A DNA stretch of 40,463 nt. It comes from GCA-2717185 sp047517345. GTDB taxonomy: Bacteria > Pseudomonadota > Alphaproteobacteria > UBA8366 > GCA-2717185. The DNA is taken from NCBI GenBank assembly GCA_047517345.1, contig JAKZTB010000095.1, positions 1 through 40,463 of the forward strand. Direction: 5' to 3'. Of the stretch, positions 7,921-15,045 are shown piece after piece. Position 1 is the stretch's first letter; the number at the start of each line of letters is the position of its first letter. The translations under genes and the position numbers were made by a program. The notes below the pieces were generated by a model. The model was not told the origin of the DNA. It saw only the letters and a list, made by a program, of their open reading frames with translations, and did no database searches.

Positions 7921-8862
7921 ATGGAAGAGGTTCCGGCCGTCGATTTCGCCCCGTTCCTGTCCGGTAAAGCCTCCGGAAAACGTGCCGTAGCCGCTTCCAT
8001 TGGTAGGGCCTGTGAAGGCATCGGCTTTTTCTATCTGACGAACCATGGCGTTTCTGAGCCGAAGACAGATGCCATCTTCGCGGCGGCGCGGCGGTTCTTT
8101 GAACTGCCCCTCGAGAGGCGCATGGATCCGGCGTTGTTGATCTCGGCCGAACAAAGCCGCGGTTACCAGCCGGTCGGTGCGCGCTTTTATCCGGAAACGA
8201 CCGCGCCCGATGAGATGGAAGCGTTCAAGTATCAGCGTGAGCTGCCGCCCGACGATCCGGACCTGCTTGCGGGTGACCGCATCCAGCAGCCGAACAAATG
8301 GCCGGAAGGCCTGCCGGGCTGGCGGGAGGCGCTGCTCGGCTATTTCGAGGTGGTGGATGGCTTGGCGGCGAATTTGCTGCGGGCCTTCGCGCTCGCGCTC
8401 GATCTGGAGGAAGACTACTTCCTGGACTATTACCGGAAGCCGCTGACCCAGGTTTCGCTGTTGCACTATCCCCCCGCGCCGCCGGCGGATGGTCTGTTTG
8501 GGAACCGCCCGCATCTCGACGAAACCGCGTTTACGATTGTGTTGCAGGACGATGTGGAGGGTCTTGAGGTGCAGACCCAGTCGGGCGGCTGGGTGACGGC
8601 GCCGCCGGTCGACGGCAGTTTCGTCATCAATATCGGCAACTACATGGCGCGCTGGACGAACGACCGCTACCGCTCGACGATGCACCGCGTGGTCAACCGA
8701 AGCGGCACAGAACGCTACTCGATACCCTATTTCGCGATCCCGGACTTCGATGCGGTGATCGAATGCCTGCCGACCTGCCAAGGGCCGGACAATCCGCCAA
8801 AATACGAACCGCTGCAAGTCGGGCCGGCGATCCGAAAGAAGTTTTCAGGCGATTACGTCTGA
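7921..8862 (+). CDS. Isopenicillin N synthase-like 2-oxoglutarate/Fe(II) oxygenase
   Basis: At 313 residues it has both domains of this family: the DIOX_N region ('VPAVDFAPFL', 'CEGIGFFYLTNHGV', residues about 4-45) and the 2OG-FeII jelly roll. The iron triad is H198-x-D200 in 'RPHLDETAF' and H255 in 'TMHRVV', and the 2-oxoglutarate anchor R265-x-S267 is present in 'ERYSIPYF'. Such enzymes hydroxylate, desaturate or cyclise small molecules; bacterial members near transporters are often catabolic and only a minority make beta-lactams. A strong GGGAGGG precedes ATG 7921. It lies 26 bp behind the CoA-transferase and converges with the HxlR regulator gene, whose stop codon is 15 bp away. Confidence 0.9.
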   Translation: MEEVPAVDFAPFLSGKASGKRAVAASIGRACEGIGFFYLTNHGVSEPKTDAIFAAARRFFELPLERRMDPALLISAEQSRGYQPVGARFYPETTAPDEMEAFKYQRELPPDDPDLLAGDRIQQPNKWPEGLPGWREALLGYFEVVDGLAANLLRAFALALDLEEDYFLDYYRKPLTQVSLLHYPPAPPADGLFGNRPHLDETAFTIVLQDDVEGLEVQTQSGGWVTAPPVDGSFVINIGNYMARWTNDRYRSTMHRVVNRSGTERYSIPYFAIPDFDAVIECLPTCQGPDNPPKYEPLQVGPAIRKKFSGDYV

Positions 8863-8877
8863 ACTTTTCAGCCAGGA

Positions 8878-9201
8878 TTACGGCGCGTCCGTGTGCCGTC
8901 GGCCCCAGTCGCGCAGTGCGCCGAGTACTTTCCCCAGGCTCTTGCCTTTGGCGGTGAGCAGATATTCCGGGCGGGGCGGGTGATCGCTGTAGAGTCGGCT
9001 TTCGATGATGCCGTTCGCCTGCAGCCCCTTGAGCCGCGCCGACAAGGTCGTTGGCGCGATCCCCGGCATCGACTTCTCGAAATCCTGAAATTTGCGCGGT
9101 CCGTCGACCAGAAGGTCGCGCAAAATCAGGATCGTCCACTTCTCACCGATCACGTCAAGCGTTCGCGCGACCGGACAGTGCTGATTGTAGCCTTTCGTCA
9201 T
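8878..9201 (-). CDS. HxlR family winged-helix transcriptional regulator
   Basis: The 107-residue protein has the complete HxlR pattern: 'CPVARTLDVIGEKWTILIL' at residues 9-27, 'FEKSMPGIAPTTLSARLKGL' at about 41-60 (the recognition helix), and the wing 'GIIESRLY..PPRPEYLLTAKG'. Cys9 at the N-terminus is the position that senses electrophiles or oxidants in some members (for example YodB-like proteins). It is the only transcription factor I can identify in the window. It is divergent from the alpha/beta hydrolase at 9292; the AT-rich gap contains a 17-bp palindrome likely to be its operator. It probably regulates itself and that hydrolase. Confidence 0.92.
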   Translation of the reverse strand: MTKGYNQHCPVARTLDVIGEKWTILILRDLLVDGPRKFQDFEKSMPGIAPTTLSARLKGLQANGIIESRLYSDHPPRPEYLLTAKGKSLGKVLGALRDWGRRHTDAP

Positions 9202-9235
9202 TGAGCGAAAATGGAGGTCTTGAATATAAATTGCA

Positions 9236-9261
9236 AGTTACTATTTTATTTATAGTTACTA
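9236..9261. promoter_or_regulatory. AT-rich divergent promoter with candidate HxlR operator
   Basis: ACTAT-N7-ATAGT (9240-9256) is a palindrome placed between the divergent HxlR gene and the hydrolase gene. AGTTACTA also occurs twice as a direct repeat (9236-9243 and 9254-9261, 18 bp apart). The surrounding 9210-9280 region is far richer in A and T than its neighbours and holds a TATAAC at 9266-9271 that could serve as a -10 box for the plus-strand gene. Boxes of the form TACTAT..ATAGTA are known for HxlR/YodB-type regulators. Binding is inferred from position and symmetry. Confidence 0.5.
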
Positions 9262-9291
9262 CCATTATAACAGTCACAATTGGATCGGCGT

Positions 9292-10281
9292 ATGTTCATA
9301 TTCACCAAGAAAGTTTGGAATATCGCCGAGGCGATGGTTTTTTCGGCCACCGTTGCGGGATGCGGCGCGACGGACTACAGCGATGCTGTCGAAGCGTATG
9401 ACAGGGATTACGCCAGCAAACATCGTTTCAAGGTGCACATGGTGCCTCGGGGCAAGTCGTCGCTATACGCGCGCGAATTCGGGGCCGCCGGATCGATCGA
9501 TAAAGCGCCCTTCCTTCTGCTGCATGGGTTCCCCGACAACCTTCATCTCTACGATCGGCTATCGCCTCTGCTCGGGGCCGACAGGCAGACGATTGCGTTC
9601 GATTTTCTGGGGTGGGGCCGGTCCGGCAAGCCCAAGGACCACCGGTACGATGCGGCGAGCCTGCGTGCGGATCTGAAAGCGGTCATCGACCACTTCAAAC
9701 TCGATCGCGTCATCCTCGTCGCCCACGACGCTTCCGGCTTCCCGGTCATCGATTGGGCGCTCGACAATCAGGAGCGGATAGCCGCTGTCGTGCTCTTGAA
9801 CACGGTCTATTCCCCGTCCAAGGCTGTCAGGGCACCGGATGCGATCGCTTTGTTCTCGACGCCTGGATTGAAACGCGATATCGCCGTTTTTGGAGCGAGC
9901 CTATTCGATTCCATTTGGCAGTCCGGACACTCCGAACAAGTCGGCAGCTTCTATTGCGACGCGGCTGTGCGGGACCGGCACCTCAAGATCCTGTCCTACT
10001 ACTCCTTTGACATGCGCCCGGCCTTTTTCGGTCTGAACGCGGTGCTTCGCGAGGAGATCGCGGCGCGCGCGGCGAACCTGCCGCGCATGCGGACGTTTGC
10101 GCCACCGGTATTGATCGTGTTTGGCGCCGAGGACCGAACGCTCAACAGCGGCGTTGCGCGCGAATTCCAAGGGCTATTCCCGAACGCGACGCTACACCTG
10201 CTGAAAGGCGCCTGCCACTACGTTCAGCTCGATGCCCCGGCTGAGGTCGCCGCGCGACTTCTGGCGGCGGACATGCGATAA
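9292..10281 (+). CDS. Alpha/beta hydrolase with Asp nucleophile (dehalogenase/epoxide-hydrolase-like), possible lipoprotein
   Basis: From ATG 9292 the protein has 329 residues; a TTG at 9280 is an alternative start. 'LLLHGFPDN' (residues 76-83) is the oxyanion-hole loop, and the nucleophile elbow reads 'VAHDASG' with aspartate (D146) rather than serine. This is the arrangement of haloalkane and fluoroacetate dehalogenases and soluble epoxide hydrolases. A later acid in 'FGAEDRTL' and histidine in 'ACHYVQLDAP' complete a triad. The N-terminus has two lysines, a hydrophobic stretch and 'TVAGC' (Cys24), which looks like a lipobox; if real, the enzyme is anchored in the periplasm. It is divergent from the HxlR gene and probably controlled by it. 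The exact substrate is not known. Confidence 0.85.
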   Translation: MFIFTKKVWNIAEAMVFSATVAGCGATDYSDAVEAYDRDYASKHRFKVHMVPRGKSSLYAREFGAAGSIDKAPFLLLHGFPDNLHLYDRLSPLLGADRQTIAFDFLGWGRSGKPKDHRYDAASLRADLKAVIDHFKLDRVILVAHDASGFPVIDWALDNQERIAAVVLLNTVYSPSKAVRAPDAIALFSTPGLKRDIAVFGASLFDSIWQSGHSEQVGSFYCDAAVRDRHLKILSYYSFDMRPAFFGLNAVLREEIAARAANLPRMRTFAPPVLIVFGAEDRTLNSGVAREFQGLFPNATLHLLKGACHYVQLDAPAEVAARLLAADMR

Positions 10282-10331
10282 TCCATGCCGCTTTCGCGGC
10301 GGGCGTGGACCCATCGGGCGGAGGACATGGC

Positions 10332-10649
10332 ATGGACATCACTGTAACAGCCGTCACGGCGGGGTTGCTCGCGCTGGTCTATCTGGTGCTCAGCATTCGG
10401 GTCATAAAATTACGCGGCCAAAATAGTATTTCGCTGGGCGATGGCGGCAACGAGGCCCTGCAACGCGCCATTCGCGGCCATGGCAACTTCGCGGAGTACG
10501 CGCCGATGGGTGTGCTGCTGCTGCTCATCGCGGAGTTACAGTCGGTGAATGCCTTTGTGCTGATCGCGCTCGCGGTAGTGTTGCTCGTAGGACGGATTTG
10601 CCACGGCTACGCCTTCGCCTTTACCGCAGGCAGTCCCGTACTGCGGTAG
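10332..10649 (+). CDS. MAPEG family membrane protein, truncated by in-frame TAG
   Basis: ATG 10332 follows GGAGG by 8 bases. The product has the MAPEG fold signature: a first hydrophobic helix, then 'AIRGHGNFAEYAPMGVLLLL' (about residues 46-65) and 'LVGRICHGYAFAF'. MAPEG proteins are four-helix membrane enzymes related to microsomal glutathione transferases, of about 130 residues. Here a TAG at 10647-10649 stops translation after 105 residues, just before the fourth helix. The same frame continues without another stop for 24 codons and encodes exactly the missing helix (see next entry). Either this is a recent nonsense mutation or a base-call error. An earlier in-frame start at 10305 is unlikely, since it lies upstream of the ribosome-binding site. 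Confidence 0.82.
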   Translation: MDITVTAVTAGLLALVYLVLSIRVIKLRGQNSISLGDGGNEALQRAIRGHGNFAEYAPMGVLLLLIAELQSVNAFVLIALAVVLLVGRICHGYAFAFTAGSPVLR

Positions 10650-10724
10650 GCAGGAATGATCCTGACTTTTTTGACCATCGCGGCGCTTGCCATCGCCAAT
10701 TTGGCGGCGGCGGTCGCCGGTTAG
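10650..10724 (+). pseudogene. Orphaned fourth helix of the MAPEG gene, after the premature stop
   Basis: Reading in phase with the MAPEG gene past the TAG gives 'AGMILTFLTIAALAIANL' and a TAG at 10722-10724. MAPEG proteins normally continue from 'P-x-L-R' into 'x-x-G-M-x-L-T' and a last hydrophobic helix, so this is the true C-terminus. With it the protein would have 130 codons, the usual family length. Confidence 0.8.
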
Positions 10725-10759
10725 CCGAACTCAGGCGCAAAGCGTGGCGAACGCCGCGC

Positions 10760-11602
10760 TCAGAATGCCGTCGGCGGCAGGCCGCCGCCGTCGACGACGA
10801 ACGCCTGGCCCGTGGTGAAGGCCGCGTCTTCGGACGCGAGATAGGCGATGGTTGCGGCGATTTCCTCGGGGCGGCCGTGGCGGCCGACGGGGATCGGCTT
10901 TGCCCGTTCCGCGAGGCCTTCTTCCACGTCGGTGTAGCCGGCCTTGAGGGTCGAGCTGATCGCGCGGTCGGTGCGGATCGACCCGGGGCAGACGCAGTTC
11001 ACGGTTACGCCGTGCCGCGCCAAGTCGTAGGCGAGCGACCGGGTGAAGCCGATCACGGCCGCCTTGGAGGCGCAGTAGGCGGCCCGTTCCGGCAGGGCTT
11101 CCAGGCCGGCGACGGAGGACAGCGATACGATCCGGCCATAGCCCCGCGATTTCATGTGCGGTACGGCGGCGCGGCTCATCAGGAAGGGGCCACGGGCGTT
11201 GATCGCCATGACGGCTTCCCAGGCGTCGAGCGGCACGGTTTCGATCTGGCCGCGGTCCTGGCCGTGCGGCGCGCCGGCATTGTTGACCAGCACGTCCAGG
11301 CGCCCGTATTTGTCGATCGTGCTGGCGACCAGATGCGCCGCACCATCCTCGGTCGACACGTCGCCTGTGAAGCTGGTCGCCGTACCGCCTGCCTCCTCGA
11401 TACGCGCTACCAGCGAGTCGAGTCCCTGCCAGCCGGTGCTGGCACGCGCCACGGCGTTGTCGTTGTCGACGCCGGCGGCGGCCACGTCGGAAACGGCGAC
11501 GATGAAGCCGTCTCGCGCCAGCCGTTGCGCGGTCGCCGCGCCGATGCCGTTTTCCTTGCCACAGCCGGTGATGAGCGCAACGCGTTGATCGGAGTCCGCC
11601 AT
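10760..11602 (-). CDS. SDR family NAD(P)-dependent oxidoreductase
   Basis: This 280-residue classical short-chain dehydrogenase begins 'RVALITGCGKENGIGAATA' with the cofactor loop at residues 12-21, where the glycine-rich turn carries an extra 'KEN' insertion compared with the usual TGxxxGIG. 'NNAG' is at 107-110, the catalytic serine is in 'IVSLSSVAG' (about 162), and Y176-x-x-x-K180 is in 'AAYCASK'. 'CPGSIRTDRA' follows, as is normal after the active site. It ends with the usual 'GQAFVVDGG'. It interconverts an alcohol and a ketone with NAD(H) or NADP(H). AGGAGG lies just before ATG 11602. It converges on the MAPEG gene and is divergent from the MFS carrier at 11771. Confidence 0.92.
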   Translation of the reverse strand: MADSDQRVALITGCGKENGIGAATAQRLARDGFIVAVSDVAAAGVDNDNAVARASTGWQGLDSLVARIEEAGGTATSFTGDVSTEDGAAHLVASTIDKYGRLDVLVNNAGAPHGQDRGQIETVPLDAWEAVMAINARGPFLMSRAAVPHMKSRGYGRIVSLSSVAGLEALPERAAYCASKAAVIGFTRSLAYDLARHGVTVNCVCPGSIRTDRAISSTLKAGYTDVEEGLAERAKPIPVGRHGRPEEIAATIAYLASEDAAFTTGQAFVVDGGGLPPTAF

Positions 11603-11770
11603 AAAATTTCCTCCAAATTTGTGTGAAAACTATAGCGGACCAGCCGAGACGCGCACAAACCAGCGACCGTGTGCTAGCGTTCGGGCATCAACGACTACGC
11701 CCAATCTCGAATTTTCCGGACTTGCCGCAGACGCATGTGCCGTCACTCGAACAAAATCTGAGACCGCGGA

Positions 11771-12967
11771 ATGCATTACGGCTGGATCATCGTTGCCGCC
11801 TGCCTGGTCGTCGGCGCGTGCGGTTATGGGACCTATTTCTCCTTCACCTTGTTCTACGAACATCTGGCAGACGAATTCGGCTGGAGCCGCACCGCGATTT
11901 CCGGCGCGATGTCGCTGGGGCTGATCGCGTACGGGCTCTTTGCATTGCCCATGGGGTGGTGCGCCGACCGGTTCGGACCGCGGCCGACAGTGGTCGTTGG
12001 TGGATTGTTGTTTGGCACCGGTACGGCGTTGGGCGGCGCGATCACCGAGATTTGGCATCTTTACGCACTGTATGGCGGCGTCGCCGCGGCGGGAATGGGC
12101 GCGGTGTGGTCGCCGCTTGTTTCCACCGTTTCGCGTTGGTTCGAGGCGCGCCGCGGTCTCGCGATCGGCGTTGCGACACTCGGCGGCGGGTCGGGGATTT
12201 TTCTTATGGCGCCACTCGCCGAATTCCTGATCGGCCGGCTTGGCTGGCGCGACGCGTATCTCTGGCTCGGCGTGATTTCAGGCGGATTGATCGTTGTCAG
12301 CGCGTTGTTCCTCATCCGCCATCCGCGTGAAAGGGGCCTGGCGCCTTTTGGCAGCGAGAACGCTGCGACGCCGATCCCGACAACTGATTCTGGCGCGGCA
12401 TTGTCCAGCATAAGAAATTTTATGCGCGACCGGCTGTTCTGGTGGATGTCCCTGACCCTGGGCCTCTGGTGGTTCGCCGGGGCCATTATCTACGTGCATA
12501 TCGCGCCTTTCATGCTCGAGAAAGGTCTCGATGCCGGTGCGGCCGCGCTGGTGGTGACCTTGTTCGGGGCCGGCAACTGCTTTGGTCGGATTGGGTTGGG
12601 CGCCGTCTGCGACAGGATCGGCGCCCTGCGTACCTACCGGTTGGGCGTCGGCTTGTCGGCGGTCCTGATGAGCGCCTTCGCAATCGCCGACGGCATGGCG
12701 AGCCTCTATGTGTTGTCCTTGGTGCTAGGGGCATTCGTCGGCGGTTCATCGACCCAAATCTCGACGGTGAGCGTCGCGCTGTTCGGCACAGAGTCCGCCG
12801 GCGCCTTGATGGGCGCCGTCCTGGCCCTGGTGGGGATCGTCGGGGCCGGCGGCCCGCTCCTCAGCGGAATTATCTACGACGCAGGCCAGTCCTACGCGCC
12901 GGCTTTCCATGTCGGAGCGGCGGTATTCCTGCTGTCGTTGTTGTTGTCCCTTTCATTGCGACGGTGA
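11771..12967 (+). CDS. MFS transporter (monocarboxylate/oxalate-formate antiporter-like)
   Basis: The 398-residue protein has about 12 membrane helices. 'MHYGWIIVAACLVV' at the start, 'EFGWSRTAISGAMSL' at 35-49 and the motif-A loop 'GWCADRFGPRPT' at 62-73 resemble MFS carriers of the monocarboxylate porter / OFA branch, which import or exchange small carboxylates. The halves are joined by a hydrophilic loop near residues 178-215 ('RHPRERGLAPFGSENAA'). The ribosome-binding site is weak. The start follows 168 bp of divergent spacer from the SDR, and the small membrane protein follows after 58 bp. The substrate is not deducible beyond 'probably an organic acid'. Confidence 0.88.
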   Translation: MHYGWIIVAACLVVGACGYGTYFSFTLFYEHLADEFGWSRTAISGAMSLGLIAYGLFALPMGWCADRFGPRPTVVVGGLLFGTGTALGGAITEIWHLYALYGGVAAAGMGAVWSPLVSTVSRWFEARRGLAIGVATLGGGSGIFLMAPLAEFLIGRLGWRDAYLWLGVISGGLIVVSALFLIRHPRERGLAPFGSENAATPIPTTDSGAALSSIRNFMRDRLFWWMSLTLGLWWFAGAIIYVHIAPFMLEKGLDAGAAALVVTLFGAGNCFGRIGLGAVCDRIGALRTYRLGVGLSAVLMSAFAIADGMASLYVLSLVLGAFVGGSSTQISTVSVALFGTESAGALMGAVLALVGIVGAGGPLLSGIIYDAGQSYAPAFHVGAAVFLLSLLLSLSLRR

Positions 12968-13025
12968 GGGTCTCGCAAATCGTACCGGAGTTGCGGGTAC
13001 GCTGCCGGTCGGTCAAGCTGTCGGT

Positions 13026-13295
13026 ATGGCAGACCAACATTCAGACGACGGTACGGAGTCCGACGCTAAAGGCACCGGACTGAACCGGCAGACCGAGTTC
13101 GACGAGCCGCTGTGGCTCGACACGCTGAAAACCATCGGCGTGGCCGCCATCAGCCTGACGATCGTCATCGCCGTCGGCGGCGCGCTCGCCATCGCGATCA
13201 TCGCGCCGTGGGGCCGCGCCAGCCACGATTGTTCGATCTACTGCGTGCTGGAGCAGTACTACGAGTCCTGGTTCTCCGATGACAAGCCGTCCTGA
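13026..13295 (+). CDS. Hypothetical small single-pass membrane protein
   Basis: This 89-residue ORF begins at ATG 13026. It has a polar, acidic N-terminus rich in Asp, Thr and Ser, a single hydrophobic helix (about residues 39-62, 'IGVAAISLTIVIAVGGALAI') and a short tail with two cysteines in 'HDCSIYCVLEQYYESWF'. I do not recognise a family. The ORF is on the strand of its neighbours, between the MFS carrier and the SnoaL-like protein (30 bp), and uses similar codons, which favours a real gene. There is no strong ribosome-binding site, so translation may be coupled to the carrier or weak. The frame is open further upstream, but that part overlaps the MFS gene. Confidence 0.55.
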   Translation: MADQHSDDGTESDAKGTGLNRQTEFDEPLWLDTLKTIGVAAISLTIVIAVGGALAIAIIAPWGRASHDCSIYCVLEQYYESWFSDDKPS

Positions 13296-13325
13296 CGAAA
13301 CGGTCGGGCAAGCGATGAGGCACGC

Positions 13326-13874
13326 ATGGAAATGACGATGCAGCGGCTAATCGACCGTGAGGAAATCCGCGACCTGATGATGCGCTACGCCCGCGGCGTC
13401 GACCGGGGCGATTGGGACGCGGTGCGCGCCGTCTATCACACCGACGCCCATGACGACCACGGCAACTACAAAGGCGATGTCGAAGGTTTTATCGAATTCG
13501 CCTGCAGCCGCACGGGCTCGCTGCCGCAATGCATGCATTTCCTCGGCAATTGTCTGATCGAGTTCGCCTCGGACGAAGTCGCGGTTGTGGAGACCTATTT
13601 CATGACCGCCCATACGCTGGACGCCGAAGGGCAAAAGGCGTACGGCGCCGGCGATGGCGCCGATCCGATGCAGCTGTCGTCCTTCGGCCGCTATGTCGAC
13701 CGGGTCGAGCGCCGCGGCGGGCCCTGGCGGATCGCCGACCGGATCGTCGTCTTCGAAGCGACTCGGGTGCATGTCGGCAAAACGCCGCCGATCAAACCGG
13801 AATGGGCCCAACTGCGCCGCGACCAGGACGACCCGATCTACCGTATGCGCGCTGAAGTGGGTATCGCAGACTAG
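13326..13874 (+). CDS. SnoaL-like / NTF2-fold protein
   Basis: 'MQRLIDREEIRDLMMRYARGVDRGDWDAVRAVYHTDAH' (residues 5-42, here read as separate blocks) is the classical opening of the SnoaL-like_4 branch of the NTF2 cone fold: 'REEIRDLMMRYARG' helix, then 'DRGDWDAVRAVYHTDA'. The protein has 182 residues, and 'GRYVDRVERRGGPWRIADRI' forms the sheet close to the end. Family members include ring-hydroxylating-dioxygenase beta-like and dehydratase/isomerase-like proteins that bind small hydrophobic ligands. ATG 13326 follows GATGAGG. A later ATG at 13335 is possible. Its convergent neighbour, the MetE-like gene, ends 10 bp away. Substrate unknown. Confidence 0.82.
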   Translation: MEMTMQRLIDREEIRDLMMRYARGVDRGDWDAVRAVYHTDAHDDHGNYKGDVEGFIEFACSRTGSLPQCMHFLGNCLIEFASDEVAVVETYFMTAHTLDAEGQKAYGAGDGADPMQLSSFGRYVDRVERRGGPWRIADRIVVFEATRVHVGKTPPIKPEWAQLRRDQDDPIYRMRAEVGIAD

Positions 13875-13883
13875 GTCGGCCCG

Positions 13884-15041
13884 CTACAGCAACCGTGCGC
13901 TGGCGATCCGCGCGCCTTCCTGCATCGCCTTTAGCTTGGCCCAGACCACGTCGGCGGTGACCCGTCCCATGCCGGCCGAGGTGTCGAAGCCGCAGTCGGT
14001 GCCGGCCTGGATGCGGGCCGGGTCGCCGACCATCTCGGCGGCGCGTTCCAGCCGGTCGGCAATGACTTCGGGGTGCTCGACGAAATTGGTCAGCGTGTCG
14101 ATCACGCCGACGATAAGGGACTGGTCGGCCGCGAGCGGCGCATCGCGGAACAGTTTGATCTCGTGCTGGTGGCGCGGGTTGGCGAAGGGCAGCAGGAAGG
14201 CGCCGACATCGGCCTGCAGGATGGCCGGCAAGATTTCTTTCAACGCAACATCCTTGTCGTGCGGCGATTCATAGTTGCCCCAGCAGACATGCAGCCGCAC
14301 CCGCTCGCGCGGCACGTTGCGCAGCGCCGCGTTGATCCGCGCGATGACCCGCTCGACGAATCCGACGAAATCGCCGATCGGCCGGTCCGCGTAGGAAAAA
14401 TGGCGTTCCAGTGCGAGGTCCGGCGCGTCGATCTGCAACAGGTAGCCGTGCCGGTGCGCCGATTCATATTCGACCCGCAGCGCTTCGGCCAAGGCATCGA
14501 GATAGTCGTCCTCGCTCGGGTAATGCTCGTTCTTCATCGCGGCGGCGACGATGCCGGGGGAGGGGGCGGTCATGAAGGCATCCGTAAAATCGCCGCCGAC
14601 CTCCTTCAGGGCCGCCGCGAACGTATTGAGTTCCGCCTCGTTGGCGTCGGTATCGTCATAGGCTATGGGGCCGGTGGCCTTCGGCGGCACGATATTGCTG
14701 ACCGCGACTTTGCCCACCTCGCTTTGCCGCCACTTCGCGGTAAATTCGGGATAGGCGTCGAGCTCCGACCGTGCCGGCCGCTGCCAACTGCCGGAGAACC
14801 CCGTCATGCGGCGCTGAACGTAGAGGAAGAACGCCTCGCGTAACTGCTCGCCGTCGCTCGGGATATCGATTCCGGCCTCGCGCTGCTGTTCAACCACCCA
14901 GCGGGTGGCGGCCTCGCCCTCGCGGACCAGTTCGTCTTCGTCGATTGGCTTGCCGTCGACTCGTGCGGCGTAGAGTTCGACTAACCGCGCCGGCCGCGGC
15001 AGACTACCTGCATGGGTCGTCAGGATGCGCCGCTCGGGCAT
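13884..15041 (-). CDS. Cobalamin-independent methionine synthase (MetE C-terminal domain) family protein
   Basis: At 385 residues it is about half the size of true MetE and corresponds to the C-terminal catalytic barrel only. It opens 'ILTTHAGSLPRP', typical of these short homologues. Zinc ligands appear as H251-x-C253 in 'LHVCWGNYE' and C350 in 'AGTDCGFDT'; the fourth may be E294 in 'RHQHEIK'. Short MetE-like proteins move methyl groups between a methyl donor and a thiol, but lacking the N-terminal half they are doubtful as methyltetrahydrofolate-homocysteine methyltransferases. The stop codon of the luciferase-like monooxygenase upstream lies 4 bp before its start, so the two are one operon and probably act on the same compound. 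Confidence 0.85.
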   Translation of the reverse strand: MPERRILTTHAGSLPRPARLVELYAARVDGKPIDEDELVREGEAATRWVVEQQREAGIDIPSDGEQLREAFFLYVQRRMTGFSGSWQRPARSELDAYPEFTAKWRQSEVGKVAVSNIVPPKATGPIAYDDTDANEAELNTFAAALKEVGGDFTDAFMTAPSPGIVAAAMKNEHYPSEDDYLDALAEALRVEYESAHRHGYLLQIDAPDLALERHFSYADRPIGDFVGFVERVIARINAALRNVPRERVRLHVCWGNYESPHDKDVALKEILPAILQADVGAFLLPFANPRHQHEIKLFRDAPLAADQSLIVGVIDTLTNFVEHPEVIADRLERAAEMVGDPARIQAGTDCGFDTSAGMGRVTADVVWAKLKAMQEGARIASARLL

Positions 15042-15045
15042 TTGC

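Noticed and set aside
10647..10649. TAG in the MAPEG gene considered as a recoded amino acid (pyrrolysine-like)
   Set aside because: Pyrrolysine use is not expected in this lineage, no special structure follows, and MAPEG proteins do not carry such a residue; nonsense mutation or sequencing error is simpler.
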